A DNA stretch of 64,000 bases, taken from NCBI GenBank assembly GCA_937925655.1, contig CALAMC010000110.1:1-64000 (forward strand), written 5' to 3'. Within the stretch, counting starts at the first letter, position 1. Every line of letters begins with the position of its first letter. Shown one piece after another: positions 17,069 through 26,913 of the stretch. The stretch is from an uncultured candidate division Zixibacteria bacterium. GTDB lineage: Bacteria; Zixibacteria; MSB-5A5; GN15; PGXB01. A model generated the notes under the pieces. That model saw nothing but the letters and a program-made list of their open reading frames with translations. It had not been told where the DNA came from and made no database searches. The position numbers were made by a program, and so were the translations under genes.

Positions 17069-19244
17069 ATTGGAGTCGTGATTTTAGAATCGCAATGGTT
17101 TCATTGTTCGGGAATTTGCGGTCGGCAAGGGTGAGTATCCGGTGGGCTTGTTCTGAATTACCAAGAGAAAGATAACCGCTTATTAAATTAACGTAGGCTT
17201 CGACAAGATTCGAATCGAGCGCAAGGGCGGCATTGCTGAAATCGACGGAATTTCTGTAATTGCCGGTCAGGCCGTAGATGTACCCCAGTTGATAGGCGGC
17301 GCGGGCCCGGATGGAGATGATGTCGCGGCCGGAAATTTTATGAATGTTACTAAAGGCGGCGTCATCGGTTTCGGACGGTGCCGGTTCGGCGGTAAAGGCA
17401 AGAGAGAGGTATTTTTCGGCGTCGTCGAAATCCTTTATCTCCGAAAAAATGATGCCGGCATCGAGATATAGCCGGGCCGGATCGGGTATGGTTCGGGAGG
17501 CTATTTCCAGCAGTCGGTAAATACCGGCGATGTCGTTTTGCGCCGCCAAAGCGCGCAGTTTAACCAGATGGGGGTCGTCGAAATACGGGCGAAGGGCGAT
17601 AGCGCGGTCGGCCAGGACGATGGCCGAATCGTGGTTGCCGTCGAGATATTGCAATGACGCCAAATTAGCAAGAATGCGGGGGTTGTCGGGGTATAAACGG
17701 TATTCCCGCTCGAAATAGATACGGGCCGAATCGACCCGACCGGTTTTAAGGAAGAGGGCTCCCAGATTCAGGGCGGCTTCGGGGTAGTCCGGGCGGTTTG
17801 ACAGGACCCGTCGGTAATAGTCGGCGGCGGTTGGCAGGTCGCCCGCCGCGAAATAGTTGTTGGCGCGGTTAAAAAGGCCGCCGGAAATATCGCCGCTGTC
17901 GTGATGGTAGAGATTGGTCAGGGAAAAGGCACTGACGATAATTCCCATTAACAAGGCTATCGCCGTTTTCGGGAGATTTTGCCCGGTTTTAATGTTGTTA
18001 TATAACCAGATTGCACCCGATGCGGCAAGGATGAACAAGAGCGGCAATATCGGAAGGCGGAAGCGAGCGTTGATGAAGTAGAAGGAAATGGTCAGAATGT
18101 ACAATAATGGAAACATGATCAGGAATATTTTCAGGCGTTTTCGATTCGGGCTATCGGCCGGAGCGAAAAGACCGAGCACCGTCAGTCCGATGATAAGCCA
18201 GAAGGATATTGGCAGGATGCTTAACAGACCATTGTTTGAGAATTCATAAATGAGGTTGCGGTTATTGGATATTTCGAAATTATTCAGCGAATAGTACAAT
18301 TTCTTGAGATAGAGTTTAATAAAATCGAGTTTGTTGTTCGAAATCCAGTTCCATCCGAATTCATAATAAAACGATGATATTTCCGAGGGGGTCATTTCGC
18401 GCCCGGTGGCACTTTCGGCGGCGTATTTAATGTCCGTAATTCTCCAGTCATTGGTCAATGGCGGGGGGAGAGTTGCCGAGAGGCCGTCGGCGTGTTCGTT
18501 GTTGCCGATATAAAAATTTATGCCTCCCGACGAGGCAATCAGGGTGGCGTCGCGGCCGACCAGGAGATTCCTTACCGTGACGGGCAGGATGACAAGAAAC
18601 ATAACCATTAAAATGGCGGCGGTCTTTAGAATATAGTAAGGCGACCGGCGTTTTATTATAATGTACCATAACAGGTACAACGGCACCAGAGCAAGAATGA
18701 CGGGACGGGTAAGAGCGGCCAGCCCGAGAAACAGGCCGGTGAGTATCGGCCATTTCCGGCGATCGCTTATGGCGGCATTGAAAAGAGATAGAATTGACGC
18801 CTGCACCAGCACTACGAACAAGCCCTCGACCAGAAGTTCCCCTTCGAAGAATATGATAATGGGATATATGGACTGAATGAGGGCGGCGACGAAAGCGGTT
18901 TTGCCCCCTGCGGCGTGATAGGCGATGCGGTATGTCAGAAAGATTGAAATTATCCCCAAAAGCTGTCCGAACACAAAACCGATCCGGGCGGATTCGCCGA
19001 ATATGAAATACAGCAGTCCGAGAGCGTAGGGGTAAAGCGGTGCCCGGAAAAAGGTTTCGCGGCCCAGCCAGTCGCCGGAGGCAATAGCGAGGGCCCATTT
19101 ATGATGAAAAAGGGAATCGACCAGCAGGTATTCTTCGCCGGCAGAGGGGTAGCGCGTAATAAAATAGATAATCCTTACCAGAACCGCCAGAGTCAGGACG
19201 ACCAGCCAGGGTCTTTTGGAGACGAATTGTCGTGCTTTTCTCAT
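17067..19244 (-). CDS. Membrane glycosyltransferase (GT39/ArnT-like) with C-terminal TPR domain
   Basis: 725 residues. The first about 450 contain many hydrophobic helices and the pattern of GT-C fold, PMT/ArnT-type enzymes: a long first periplasmic loop (FHHKWALAIASGDW, then FFRAPLYPYALG) and GLFLGLAALTRPVILALVPL. Such enzymes move sugars from polyprenyl-phosphate donors to lipid or protein acceptors on the periplasmic side. Residues about 475-725 form tetratricopeptide repeats (YRRVLSNRPDYPEAALNLG and related units), as in PMT-TPR fusions. The ATG has no ribosome-binding site and a promoter lies about 12 bp before it. The acceptor is unknown. It converges on the receptor operon. Confidence 0.85.
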   Translation of the reverse strand: MRKARQFVSKRPWLVVLTLAVLVRIIYFITRYPSAGEEYLLVDSLFHHKWALAIASGDWLGRETFFRAPLYPYALGLLYFIFGESARIGFVFGQLLGIISIFLTYRIAYHAAGGKTAFVAALIQSIYPIIIFFEGELLVEGLFVVLVQASILSLFNAAISDRRKWPILTGLFLGLAALTRPVILALVPLYLLWYIIIKRRSPYYILKTAAILMVMFLVILPVTVRNLLVGRDATLIASSGGINFYIGNNEHADGLSATLPPPLTNDWRITDIKYAAESATGREMTPSEISSFYYEFGWNWISNNKLDFIKLYLKKLYYSLNNFEISNNRNLIYEFSNNGLLSILPISFWLIIGLTVLGLFAPADSPNRKRLKIFLIMFPLLYILTISFYFINARFRLPILPLLFILAASGAIWLYNNIKTGQNLPKTAIALLMGIIVSAFSLTNLYHHDSGDISGGLFNRANNYFAAGDLPTAADYYRRVLSNRPDYPEAALNLGALFLKTGRVDSARIYFEREYRLYPDNPRILANLASLQYLDGNHDSAIVLADRAIALRPYFDDPHLVKLRALAAQNDIAGIYRLLEIASRTIPDPARLYLDAGIIFSEIKDFDDAEKYLSLAFTAEPAPSETDDAAFSNIHKISGRDIISIRARAAYQLGYIYGLTGNYRNSVDFSNAALALDSNLVEAYVNLISGYLSLGNSEQAHRILTLADRKFPNNETIAILKSRLQ

Positions 19245-19543
19245 AATTAACTAAAAAGATATCATTTAAAGTCCTCGATTTCAACCCGCTTTTTATGCGC
19301 AAGCAAATTCCTATATGCATGCAAAATCAGAGATATGAAAACATCCGCAAGAATGGATGATTTTCTGTGCAATCTTTACACGGGTTTAGGTAATACGTGT
19401 AACCGTATGGGGCATAGCACGATAGGCTCTCGTCAGAATTTTCGAGTGTGGAGCGGGTTGCACAGAAATATGACTCTAAATGCTTTTGGCTGGCGGCATA
19501 TTGGTTGCTCAAACCTGTTTTGGTTTTATTTGAGGAGGAATAG
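19245..19543. other. Divergent intergenic region
   Basis: About 300 bases between the glycosyltransferase and the S8 protease. Apart from the minus-strand promoter at 19256-19284, only a small inverted repeat is seen (ACACG 19378-19382 with CGTGT 19396-19400). A 70-codon frame here ends inside the protease start and shows no coding features. Confidence 0.4.
19256..19284 (-). promoter_or_regulatory. Promoter for a near-leaderless glycosyltransferase-TPR mRNA
   Basis: Read on the minus strand: TTGAAA (19284-19279), 17 bp spacer, TATCTT (19261-19256). The predicted start is near 19249, about 5 nt before the ATG at 19244. Confidence 0.5.
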
Positions 19544-22450
19544 ATGACTAAGATAAATTCTGTTTTTTGCAAGGCCTGTCTTCGGGGCCTGATAATATTT
19601 ATGATTTCCGGCCCGGCCCGGGCCGATCTTTCACCCACGATAGAAAATGCTTTAAGCCGTATGACCGCCGCGAGCGTCGATTCTATGGTCTCGGTTGTGA
19701 TATTTGCCGAGGATGATAATTTGAGAAATGACGTATCCCGCATTTCCGCCGCCTCCGAAAAGACCCTGCGCGCCCGTCATCAAGCAGTGATAGAAAAGCT
19801 TCAGCAGTCCAATACCAATCTCGACCGGATTTATGATTTTGTCATGTCAGTGCCGTCGGCCCGTGTCATGGAAAAATTCTGGATAAGCCCGGCGGTGGCG
19901 GTCGAGCTGCCGCTTTCGGCTGTGGCCGAAATTGAAAATCTGGCCGGTGTCAAGAGTGTTATCGATAACGCCGTACTGGAGTATATCGAGCCGGTCGAAA
20001 ACACCCCGGCATTGCTTGGCGGCGCCGCTTCCAGCCATCTTGAAGTCCTGAAAGTTCCGGCGTTGTGGCGGCGCGGGTTGACCGGTGCCGGTCGGGTCGT
20101 ATGCAGTTTCGATACCGGGGTGCAAGGTGATCACCCGGCTCTGGCGTCCAAGTGGCGGGGCAACCACGCCTCGTCGAGTTCCTCCTGGTTCGGTCCGGTG
20201 GCGGGAACATCGACCCCGATCGACCGTTCGGGTCACGGAACGCATACTATGGGTATCATGGTCGGCAGTACCCCGACCGATTCGTTCGGCGTTGCGCCGT
20301 CGGCGGAATGGATCAGCGCCGCCGTGGTTGACCAGGGGTCGAGTTTTTCGGCGACCATCGCGGACATTTTGAGCGCTTTTCAGTGGGCGGTCGATCCCGA
20401 CGGCAACCCGGCCACGGTCAGTGATATGCCCGATGTCATTCTCAACAGCTGGGGAGTGCCGCAGAGCATTTATGCTCCGTGCAATCAGACTTTTTCACAG
20501 GCCATTAATAATGTCGAGGCGGCCGGGATTATCGTTGTTTTTTCGGCGGGTAATGAAGGCCCGAACGCGATGAGCCTGCGCATACCGGCCGACAATGCTT
20601 CGACCCCGCTCAATACCTTTTCGGTGGGCGCCATCAACAGTTCGACTTTGACGGTGGCGGATTTTTCCAGCCGCGGTCCCTCGGCCTGCGACCAGACGTC
20701 GAAGAAGCCGGAAGTGGTTGCTCCCGGAGTGTCGATCGTTTCATCGTACAAGGACAGCACTTATCGCTCGATGAATGGAACCTCGATGGCGGCTCCGTTC
20801 ATCGCCGGTCTGGCGGCCCTGTTGAGGCAGTACAATCCGGACGCCACCGTGGCCGACGTCAAGAATGCCATCATTCAATCCTGTCGTGATCTGGGCCCCG
20901 CCGGTGAAGACAACGCTTATGGATATGGCCTGCCCGACGCCGAAGCCGCCATAAGTTTCATGCCCGTGCCGGTTCTGCCGCCGGTTTACGTTGACAACCA
21001 TGTATACGGTGGCGACGGCCGTGCCGACCCCAGCGACACGGTGCAGTTTTTTGTCCGCCTGTCCGATCCCACCGCCCGGGTCGATTCCGTAATTGTCCGT
21101 ATCGAATGTGAAGACGAAAATATAACGATTTTGAATGACGAAGCGGTTTTCATATTCCCGGGTAATATCAACATGTCCATGAATATCGAACCGTTTATTT
21201 TCAGCATTAACGCCGCCGTAGTGCATGGTTACAGTTTCACGATGGATTTGATCGTTTCGCTGCCGTTCGGTGTCGAGTATGATACTCTGCATATTAATCT
21301 TACGGTCGGGTATCCGCCCGCAGGCAGTATTGTGACGCATACGACTTCACGCCTGGAATTTTCGGTGTCGGATTTCGGCCAGAATGGTCTCGGTCCCAAT
21401 TCCGCCTATTTCGCCGGGGGGCAGGGGTTCCGGTTCGACCAGTCGGAAAACCTCCTTTATGAATCCGGGATAATTGTCGGTCGTAACCCGCTGCAGATCG
21501 CTTCGTCGGTTCGCGACAGCCTCGGCAAGAGTCATCATTCCGATTTCAAACCGTCCGAAGTCCTGGCTACGGCTTATCCCGATGTTGACGGCGGGTTCAA
21601 AAGCAGCGCCACATACACTGACGCCAATTCGGACATACCTATCCCGATCAAAGTCCGGCAGGCAGTTTCGACTTATGATCGGAGCGGCGATGACGGTTTT
21701 GCCATCATGCGGTATTTCCTGAAAAACACCTCGGCTGAAGTTATTACCAACGTCTATTTCGGTTTCATGGCTGATTTCGATTTGGGATTCGGCGGTGAAA
21801 CGGTAGGAATATTTGAAGCCGATAATATGCTGTATTACGAGGGGAACGGGTATTATGTCGGGATGCTTCCGGTGACAAGCGCCGGCGGGATGGCTATCAC
21901 GGAAAATATTCAGGGTAAATCCGGGTTGTCCGACACAGGGTTGTATGAGCTTATCAGCACCACCGGCGTCAGTGGTTCGACCGGCGTAAGCGGCGACTAT
22001 ATGACTTGTCTGTCATTCGGGCCGTACCGTATTGTGTCCGGGGACTCGGTCGAAGTGGCGCTGATTCTGGCGGCCGGGCATGATATGTCCGAGCTGTACA
22101 CTTATGCTCATCGCGGTCTCAATCGTTATTACGGTGTCACCGCCGTGGAAGAACATCTGGATAATCTGCCGGACCAGTTTCTACTGCATCAGAATTACCC
22201 CAACCCGTTCAATCCGACGACGACGATAACATATGAGTTGACCCGCACCGGGAATGTCAGGCTGGATGTCATCAATATGCTGGGGCAGGTGGTGACGACT
22301 CTGGTTGACGGCGTAGCGGACCGGGGCGTTAATGCGGCGGTCTGGGACGGTACGGACGGGCGCGGTCATCAGGTGGCCTCGGGCGTATATTTTTACCGGA
22401 TAACGACTGAAGGCGGGGCGCAGACCAAAAAGATGATGATGCTGAAGTAG
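19544..22450 (+). CDS. Secreted subtilisin-like (S8) serine protease with T9SS-type sorting domain
   Basis: 968 residues; ATG 19544 follows GAGGAGG. A signal peptide ends near residue 28 (ISGPARA) and a propeptide-like region (about 40-150) precedes the catalytic domain. The triad is complete: Asp190 (CSFDTGVQGDHP), His231 (SGHGTHTMGIM), Ser414 (NGTSMAAPFIAGLAAL), with the oxyanion Asn337 (SAGNEGP). A beta-rich region (about 480-860) follows, then QNYPNPFNPTTTI and a final KMMMLK. It probably degrades external protein after T9SS export. It is followed after 24 bp by an M6 protease, so the two look co-transcribed. Confidence 0.93.
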   Translation: MTKINSVFCKACLRGLIIFMISGPARADLSPTIENALSRMTAASVDSMVSVVIFAEDDNLRNDVSRISAASEKTLRARHQAVIEKLQQSNTNLDRIYDFVMSVPSARVMEKFWISPAVAVELPLSAVAEIENLAGVKSVIDNAVLEYIEPVENTPALLGGAASSHLEVLKVPALWRRGLTGAGRVVCSFDTGVQGDHPALASKWRGNHASSSSSWFGPVAGTSTPIDRSGHGTHTMGIMVGSTPTDSFGVAPSAEWISAAVVDQGSSFSATIADILSAFQWAVDPDGNPATVSDMPDVILNSWGVPQSIYAPCNQTFSQAINNVEAAGIIVVFSAGNEGPNAMSLRIPADNASTPLNTFSVGAINSSTLTVADFSSRGPSACDQTSKKPEVVAPGVSIVSSYKDSTYRSMNGTSMAAPFIAGLAALLRQYNPDATVADVKNAIIQSCRDLGPAGEDNAYGYGLPDAEAAISFMPVPVLPPVYVDNHVYGGDGRADPSDTVQFFVRLSDPTARVDSVIVRIECEDENITILNDEAVFIFPGNINMSMNIEPFIFSINAAVVHGYSFTMDLIVSLPFGVEYDTLHINLTVGYPPAGSIVTHTTSRLEFSVSDFGQNGLGPNSAYFAGGQGFRFDQSENLLYESGIIVGRNPLQIASSVRDSLGKSHHSDFKPSEVLATAYPDVDGGFKSSATYTDANSDIPIPIKVRQAVSTYDRSGDDGFAIMRYFLKNTSAEVITNVYFGFMADFDLGFGGETVGIFEADNMLYYEGNGYYVGMLPVTSAGGMAITENIQGKSGLSDTGLYELISTTGVSGSTGVSGDYMTCLSFGPYRIVSGDSVEVALILAAGHDMSELYTYAHRGLNRYYGVTAVEEHLDNLPDQFLLHQNYPNPFNPTTTITYELTRTGNVRLDVINMLGQVVTTLVDGVADRGVNAAVWDGTDGRGHQVASGVYFYRITTEGGAQTKKMMMLK

Positions 22451-22474
22451 GCATACAAGCGATACGACTGTTCC

Positions 22475-25219
22475 ATGAAAGCGCCAATCGGAAATAAGCT
22501 GTTCAATCTGATGATAAATATGATGGTTCTGGCAATTATGCCCGTGTCGGCGTTATCGGTTCCTTTGTCCGACGAGGCATTGATGCAGATGGAACAAGAG
22601 GGCCGTCTCGGGCAGTTCATAAATTCAATGAAAGAAGCGCGTGAACGCGGAATAGACAAGGCGGCAAAGTTTGCGGGACGGACCGGTCGATCAATGACAT
22701 TGGCTGAAAATGGAGGCAGTATCGATACGGTTCGCGTGCTGGTGCTTCTGGTCGATTTCAACGATAATCCATTCACCGCCGGGTCGGTGGCGGGAACGCC
22801 GGGGCAGTTCGATTCTTTGTTGTTTTCCACAGACGGCAAGAATCCGACCGGTTCGATGACGGAGTATTATCTGGAGAATTCATACGGGAAATTTCATATA
22901 ATCGGAGATGTTTACGGCTGGTTACGGATGCCGCAAAATTATTCATTTTATGTCGGTTCGAACTACGGCCTGGGGACATTTCCGCACAGCAGCAAGATGC
23001 TGGTGCTGGACGCCATCGCCGCGGCCGATTTGGCGGGGGTCGATTTTTCGCGTTATGATATTTATGACAGTGACGGTGACATGGACGGGCTGTTCATAGT
23101 ACACGCCGGGCCGGGACACGAAGAAAGCGCAGTGCCAAGCGATATGCACTCCCACAAATGGAATTTGGGGCAGTATAAAATATCGGTCGGTGGTATCACC
23201 ATCGATGACTATACGGTGGAGCCGGAAGAATCCTATGCCGGGCGGACCTTGTCGCATATCGGAGTGTTCTGTCACGAGTACGGCCATATTCTGGGGTTGC
23301 CGGATTTGTATGATGTCACGGACCGGACGAACACGTCGCTGGGTTTGGGGAAATGGTCGCTAATGGCCACCGGGTGTTACAACGGCGGATCGCGACGACC
23401 GGCGCATCTCGATGCCTGGAGTAAAGTTTATCTTGGTTTTGTCCAACCGTTTGAGGTAGTTGAAAACATGACCGGTGTCACCATTTCGGAAATTGAAACC
23501 TCGCCGGTGATTTATAAATTATGGGCGGGGGGCGATTACAGAGGGGATCAATATTTTCTTGTCGAAAATCGCCGAGCGAATGGATTTGACGCCGCTTTGC
23601 CGGGACAGGGGCTATTGATCTATCATATCGATGAAAGCGCCGGAGACGCCGCGGGGAATAATGACGATCCCGAAAGATATCATGTTGCTCTGGAGCAGGC
23701 CGACGGGCTGTATCAGCTTGAGTGTACGCGGAATAATTCGGGGGATAACGGAGATCCGTTTCCGGGTTCAACCGGCAGGCGCAATTTCGACGATGCATCG
23801 ACGCCTGATAGTCGGGCCTATAGCGACATGACCACGCAGGTTGCTATCTGGAACATTTCCGATTCGGATTCGGTTATGACGGCGAATTTCGATGTCAGGT
23901 GGTCTCGTCCGAAATTTGAATTGACGGAATTCCGTTTCAATGATGCCGATGACGACGGCTGGCTGGAGGCGGGGGAAAGGGTTGAATATAAGTTTGAAAT
24001 AACAAATAAGTGGCTGACGGCGAAGGATGTATTTGTAACGCTGTCGGCGTCATTTGAGGGCCTTGATGAAGCGGTGCCGGCCGTTTATTTTTCTGTTGTC
24101 ACCGGTGACGGGGGTCGGGTCGATAATGAACATGAACCGATTGTATTTGTTATGCCTGATTCGGTAATGCCGACCTACGCTTCATTTACGCTGGCGATAA
24201 GCAACAAAGCCGATAGTGTATTAGATAAATTTACGATAGAAAGAACCATCGGTCATCCGCAGATTTTACTGGTCGATGCCGATCGCGGGGCGGCGTACGA
24301 AGAAATATATCTGAATGATTTTCATGTTTTGAAAACGCCGGTGGCCGTCTGGGATTATAAGAACAAAGGGATACCCCCGGCTCATTATGTCGATGATTTT
24401 AGAATGATGGTTTGGTATACCGGCGATACGGCTTCGGATCTCATTTCGCAGACGGACCGGATGTTGCTTACAGACTATCTTGACGGCGGCGGGGCGTTGT
24501 TTTTGACCGGCCAGTGGCTGGCGTCAGAATTGGCCCGTGAGGACAGGACTTTTTTGAATAATTACCTTCATGCCGACATTGACGGTTCCTGTTTCAATGT
24601 CATTCATGAAGGGATGGCCGACAACCCCATCGGCAATAGTCTGGTAGTCCGTTATGCCAGCTATGCCAATCAGGACTGGCAGGCCAGCTCTCAAGTAGTT
24701 CCTGTCAACGGCGGCGCGGCAGTATTCAGGTATGATGACGGCGGGTATTCGGCGGTCAGTTTTGCGGGAGAGCATAAGACGGTCTTTTTTAACTGGGGAT
24801 ATGAGGCGCTTTCGGATATGTTCGCCACCTATGACAAGCGTGTTGATGTTTTGCAAAGAATCATTGTTTTTCTGGGCGGACAAAATCCGGACATTTATAA
24901 TGGTTCGCCGTTTGTGCCGCTTCCCAAAGATTTTTCGCTGGGGCAAAATTTCCCAAATCCTTTTAACCCGACCACGACCATTGTTTATGAATTGAATCCG
25001 GTAAATCATGACCGTGAAGCACATGTTGAGTTGTGCGTTTTCAATATACTGGGACGCAGAGTGAAAACGCTGGTCGATTGCCCTCAAAGGGCCGGACGTT
25101 ATACGGTTATTTGGGATGGCAGAGATGAATCCGGCCATGAAGTCGCCAGTGGCGTTTATTTTTATCGCCTCAACCGCGGCGGTGAATCGGAAAGCAAGAA
25201 AATGATCCTTCTTAAATAA
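22475..25219 (+). CDS. Secreted M6-family metalloprotease (immune-inhibitor-A-like) with T9SS-type sorting domain
   Basis: 914 residues. The zinc motif HEYGH (His267, Glu268, His271) is followed by ILGLPDLYD, and upstream HAGPGHEESAVPSDMHSHKW is typical of the M6 family. A signal peptide covers the first about 28 residues. After the catalytic domain (about 85-470) come beta-rich regions, a ThuA/gliding-type Rossmann stretch (about 590-800) and the C-terminal QNFPNPFNPTTTI sorting domain, ending KMILLK. No strong Shine-Dalgarno precedes ATG 22475; ATG 22511 would cut the signal peptide. It shares a transcript with the S8 protease and ends at a strong terminator. Confidence 0.92.
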   Translation: MKAPIGNKLFNLMINMMVLAIMPVSALSVPLSDEALMQMEQEGRLGQFINSMKEARERGIDKAAKFAGRTGRSMTLAENGGSIDTVRVLVLLVDFNDNPFTAGSVAGTPGQFDSLLFSTDGKNPTGSMTEYYLENSYGKFHIIGDVYGWLRMPQNYSFYVGSNYGLGTFPHSSKMLVLDAIAAADLAGVDFSRYDIYDSDGDMDGLFIVHAGPGHEESAVPSDMHSHKWNLGQYKISVGGITIDDYTVEPEESYAGRTLSHIGVFCHEYGHILGLPDLYDVTDRTNTSLGLGKWSLMATGCYNGGSRRPAHLDAWSKVYLGFVQPFEVVENMTGVTISEIETSPVIYKLWAGGDYRGDQYFLVENRRANGFDAALPGQGLLIYHIDESAGDAAGNNDDPERYHVALEQADGLYQLECTRNNSGDNGDPFPGSTGRRNFDDASTPDSRAYSDMTTQVAIWNISDSDSVMTANFDVRWSRPKFELTEFRFNDADDDGWLEAGERVEYKFEITNKWLTAKDVFVTLSASFEGLDEAVPAVYFSVVTGDGGRVDNEHEPIVFVMPDSVMPTYASFTLAISNKADSVLDKFTIERTIGHPQILLVDADRGAAYEEIYLNDFHVLKTPVAVWDYKNKGIPPAHYVDDFRMMVWYTGDTASDLISQTDRMLLTDYLDGGGALFLTGQWLASELAREDRTFLNNYLHADIDGSCFNVIHEGMADNPIGNSLVVRYASYANQDWQASSQVVPVNGGAAVFRYDDGGYSAVSFAGEHKTVFFNWGYEALSDMFATYDKRVDVLQRIIVFLGGQNPDIYNGSPFVPLPKDFSLGQNFPNPFNPTTTIVYELNPVNHDREAHVELCVFNILGRRVKTLVDCPQRAGRYTVIWDGRDESGHEVASGVYFYRLNRGGESESKKMILLK

Positions 25220-25248
25220 AACCAATGTCTTTTACAGCCTGCCCGCAT

Positions 25249-25283
25249 AAAACCGTCCCGTTCCTCCGGGACGGTTTTCTTTT
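25249..25283 (+). terminator. Rho-independent terminator
   Basis: A perfect 12-bp stem, AAAACCGTCCCG (25249-25260) with CGGGACGGTTTT (25267-25278), loop TTCCTC, followed by CTTTT. Confidence 0.92.
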
Positions 25284-25356
25284 GGGCGCTTTATCTGTTT
25301 GACAGTCATGCGTCCGCTCATTAGATTGCGCATCTTGATAGTGGAGGAACATACTA

Positions 25357-26154
25357 TTGCGAAATCGTTTGATAATCGGGCAATATCGTCCCCTGGATTC
25401 ATTCGCGCATAACCTTGATACCCGGTTTAAAATTGCGGCGGTCGCGGTCATAATGGTTCTTTCGGTTTTTACGGTTTCTGCCTGGTTTTATCTGGGAATA
25501 ATCGCCGGCCTGGTTGTCCTTTTGCTTTTGTCCCGGATATCGACCGAAAGTATTGTCTCGAATTTAAAGCCGTTTCTGATATTGGTTTCGATAACGGCCA
25601 TTTATCATCTTATTTTTTCGGCGCGGGATAGCCGGACGCTGGTCGAGATATGGGGCTTGCGATTAACGGCAGGCGGCGTGGACATGGCCATAAGTTTTTC
25701 GCTGCGCGTTCTGGTTTTCGTTTTTTTGGCCTTTTTTATATCGCTGACGACTCTTCCCACCGATATGGCCGAATCTCTGGTGCGGGGATTGCGGCCGCTT
25801 AAAAGGATCGGAGTGCCGGTCGATGACCTGGCTTTGATAATATTCATCGCCATGCGGCTGATACCGGTGTTGATCGAGGAGTTGGACACCATTCGCAAGG
25901 CCCAGATTGTGCGGGGAGTCAGTTTTTCGGGGGGGCTTTTTATCCGAGCAAGAAAACTGCTTTATCTTGTGATACCGGTTTTTCATGCGTCGCTGCGTCG
26001 TGCCGATGATCTGGCTTTGGCCATTGAAGCGCGCGGTTATGTTTCCGGCGCCGAACGCAGTTCCTATCGAATTTTCAGGGCAACCCCGCGAGATTGGCTG
26101 TTTTTTATTATAAGCATTTTCGTGGTCGGAATGCTTTTTTGGATATTGGGTTGA
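25357..26154 (+). CDS. ecfT: Energy-coupling factor transporter transmembrane protein EcfT
   Basis: 265 residues from TTG 25357 with GGAGG at 25343-25347. Six or so hydrophobic helices, LDTRFKIAAV near residue 20 and the coupling-helix motif AIEARGYVSG near 220 are typical of EcfT/CbiQ. EcfT links the two ECF ATPases to substrate-binding S components for vitamin or metal uptake. In many bacteria ecfA1-ecfA2-ecfT-truA lie together; here truA follows by 5 nt but neither ATPase is upstream, where an M6 protease and terminator are found. The partners must be elsewhere. Confidence 0.9.
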   Translation: MRNRLIIGQYRPLDSFAHNLDTRFKIAAVAVIMVLSVFTVSAWFYLGIIAGLVVLLLLSRISTESIVSNLKPFLILVSITAIYHLIFSARDSRTLVEIWGLRLTAGGVDMAISFSLRVLVFVFLAFFISLTTLPTDMAESLVRGLRPLKRIGVPVDDLALIIFIAMRLIPVLIEELDTIRKAQIVRGVSFSGGLFIRARKLLYLVIPVFHASLRRADDLALAIEARGYVSGAERSSYRIFRATPRDWLFFIISIFVVGMLFWILG

Positions 26155-26159
26155 TAATT

Positions 26160-26912
26160 ATGGCCGAAAAGAACATCCGCTTAATAGTTGAGTATAACGG
26201 CGCCTATTATTGCGGTTGGCAGGTTCAACCCGATGAAAATACGGTTCAGAGGGAGATGGTCGAGGCCATCCGTAAAGTTACCGGTAAAGAGGTGACTCTT
26301 TTTGCCGCCGGTCGCACCGACAGCGGCGTCCACGCTCTCGGGCAAGTCGTCAATTTTCGAATTGAACATGACTTACCGATTGAGAAATACAAGGATGCCA
26401 TAAATTATTTTTTGCCGCGCTCTATTCTGGTTAAAAAGGCGGAATCCGTTGCCGACAATTTCAGCGCCCGTTATTCGGCCATCTGGCGGAAGTATAAATA
26501 TGTCATATCGCGCGAAAGATCGGCTTTGTATCACGATTATCGCTGGGAATATCAATATTCGTTGAATGTTGAAAGGATGGCGGAAATCGCCGCATATATT
26601 CTGGGGCGGCACGATTTTTCGGCCTTTTGCAAGATCGCTTCGCTCAAGGAAAACAATGAATGTGAAATTTATCAATCTCATTGGCGGACACACGGTTCGT
26701 TATTGATTTATGAGATTAAAGCCAATCGGTTTTTGCATACTATGGTGCGGTCGCTGGTTGGAGTAATGACCCTGGCGGGGCGCGAGAACGATTACTTGAC
26801 TTTGAAAAATTTTAAGGATATTTTGCACTCGAAAGATCATACTCTAGTGAAAATGGTCGCTCCGGCCCGCGGTTTATATCTGGTCGAAGTCGGCTATGAT
26901 AATGAGGTTTAA
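26160..26912 (+). CDS. truA: tRNA pseudouridine(38-40) synthase TruA
   Basis: 250 residues. ATG 26160 is chosen, 5 nt after ecfT, rather than the in-frame ATG 26094 inside ecfT, because the protein then begins with the family opening [20 protein letters not shown]. The catalytic Asp54 lies in [18 protein letters not shown]. The C-terminal part has [14 protein letters not shown]. TruA makes pseudouridine at positions 38-40 of the tRNA anticodon arm. Length fits the family. It overlaps nothing and is followed after 1 nt by the transaldolase. Confidence 0.95.
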   Translation: MAEKNIRLIVEYNGAYYCGWQVQPDENTVQREMVEAIRKVTGKEVTLFAAGRTDSGVHALGQVVNFRIEHDLPIEKYKDAINYFLPRSILVKKAESVADNFSARYSAIWRKYKYVISRERSALYHDYRWEYQYSLNVERMAEIAAYILGRHDFSAFCKIASLKENNECEIYQSHWRTHGSLLIYEIKANRFLHTMVRSLVGVMTLAGRENDYLTLKNFKDILHSKDHTLVKMVAPARGLYLVEVGYDNEV

Positions 26913-26913
26913 G

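Noticed and set aside
19335..19547. 70-codon frame before the S8 protease
   Set aside because: It overlaps the protease ribosome-binding site and start, has no ribosome-binding site of its own and no recognisable features.
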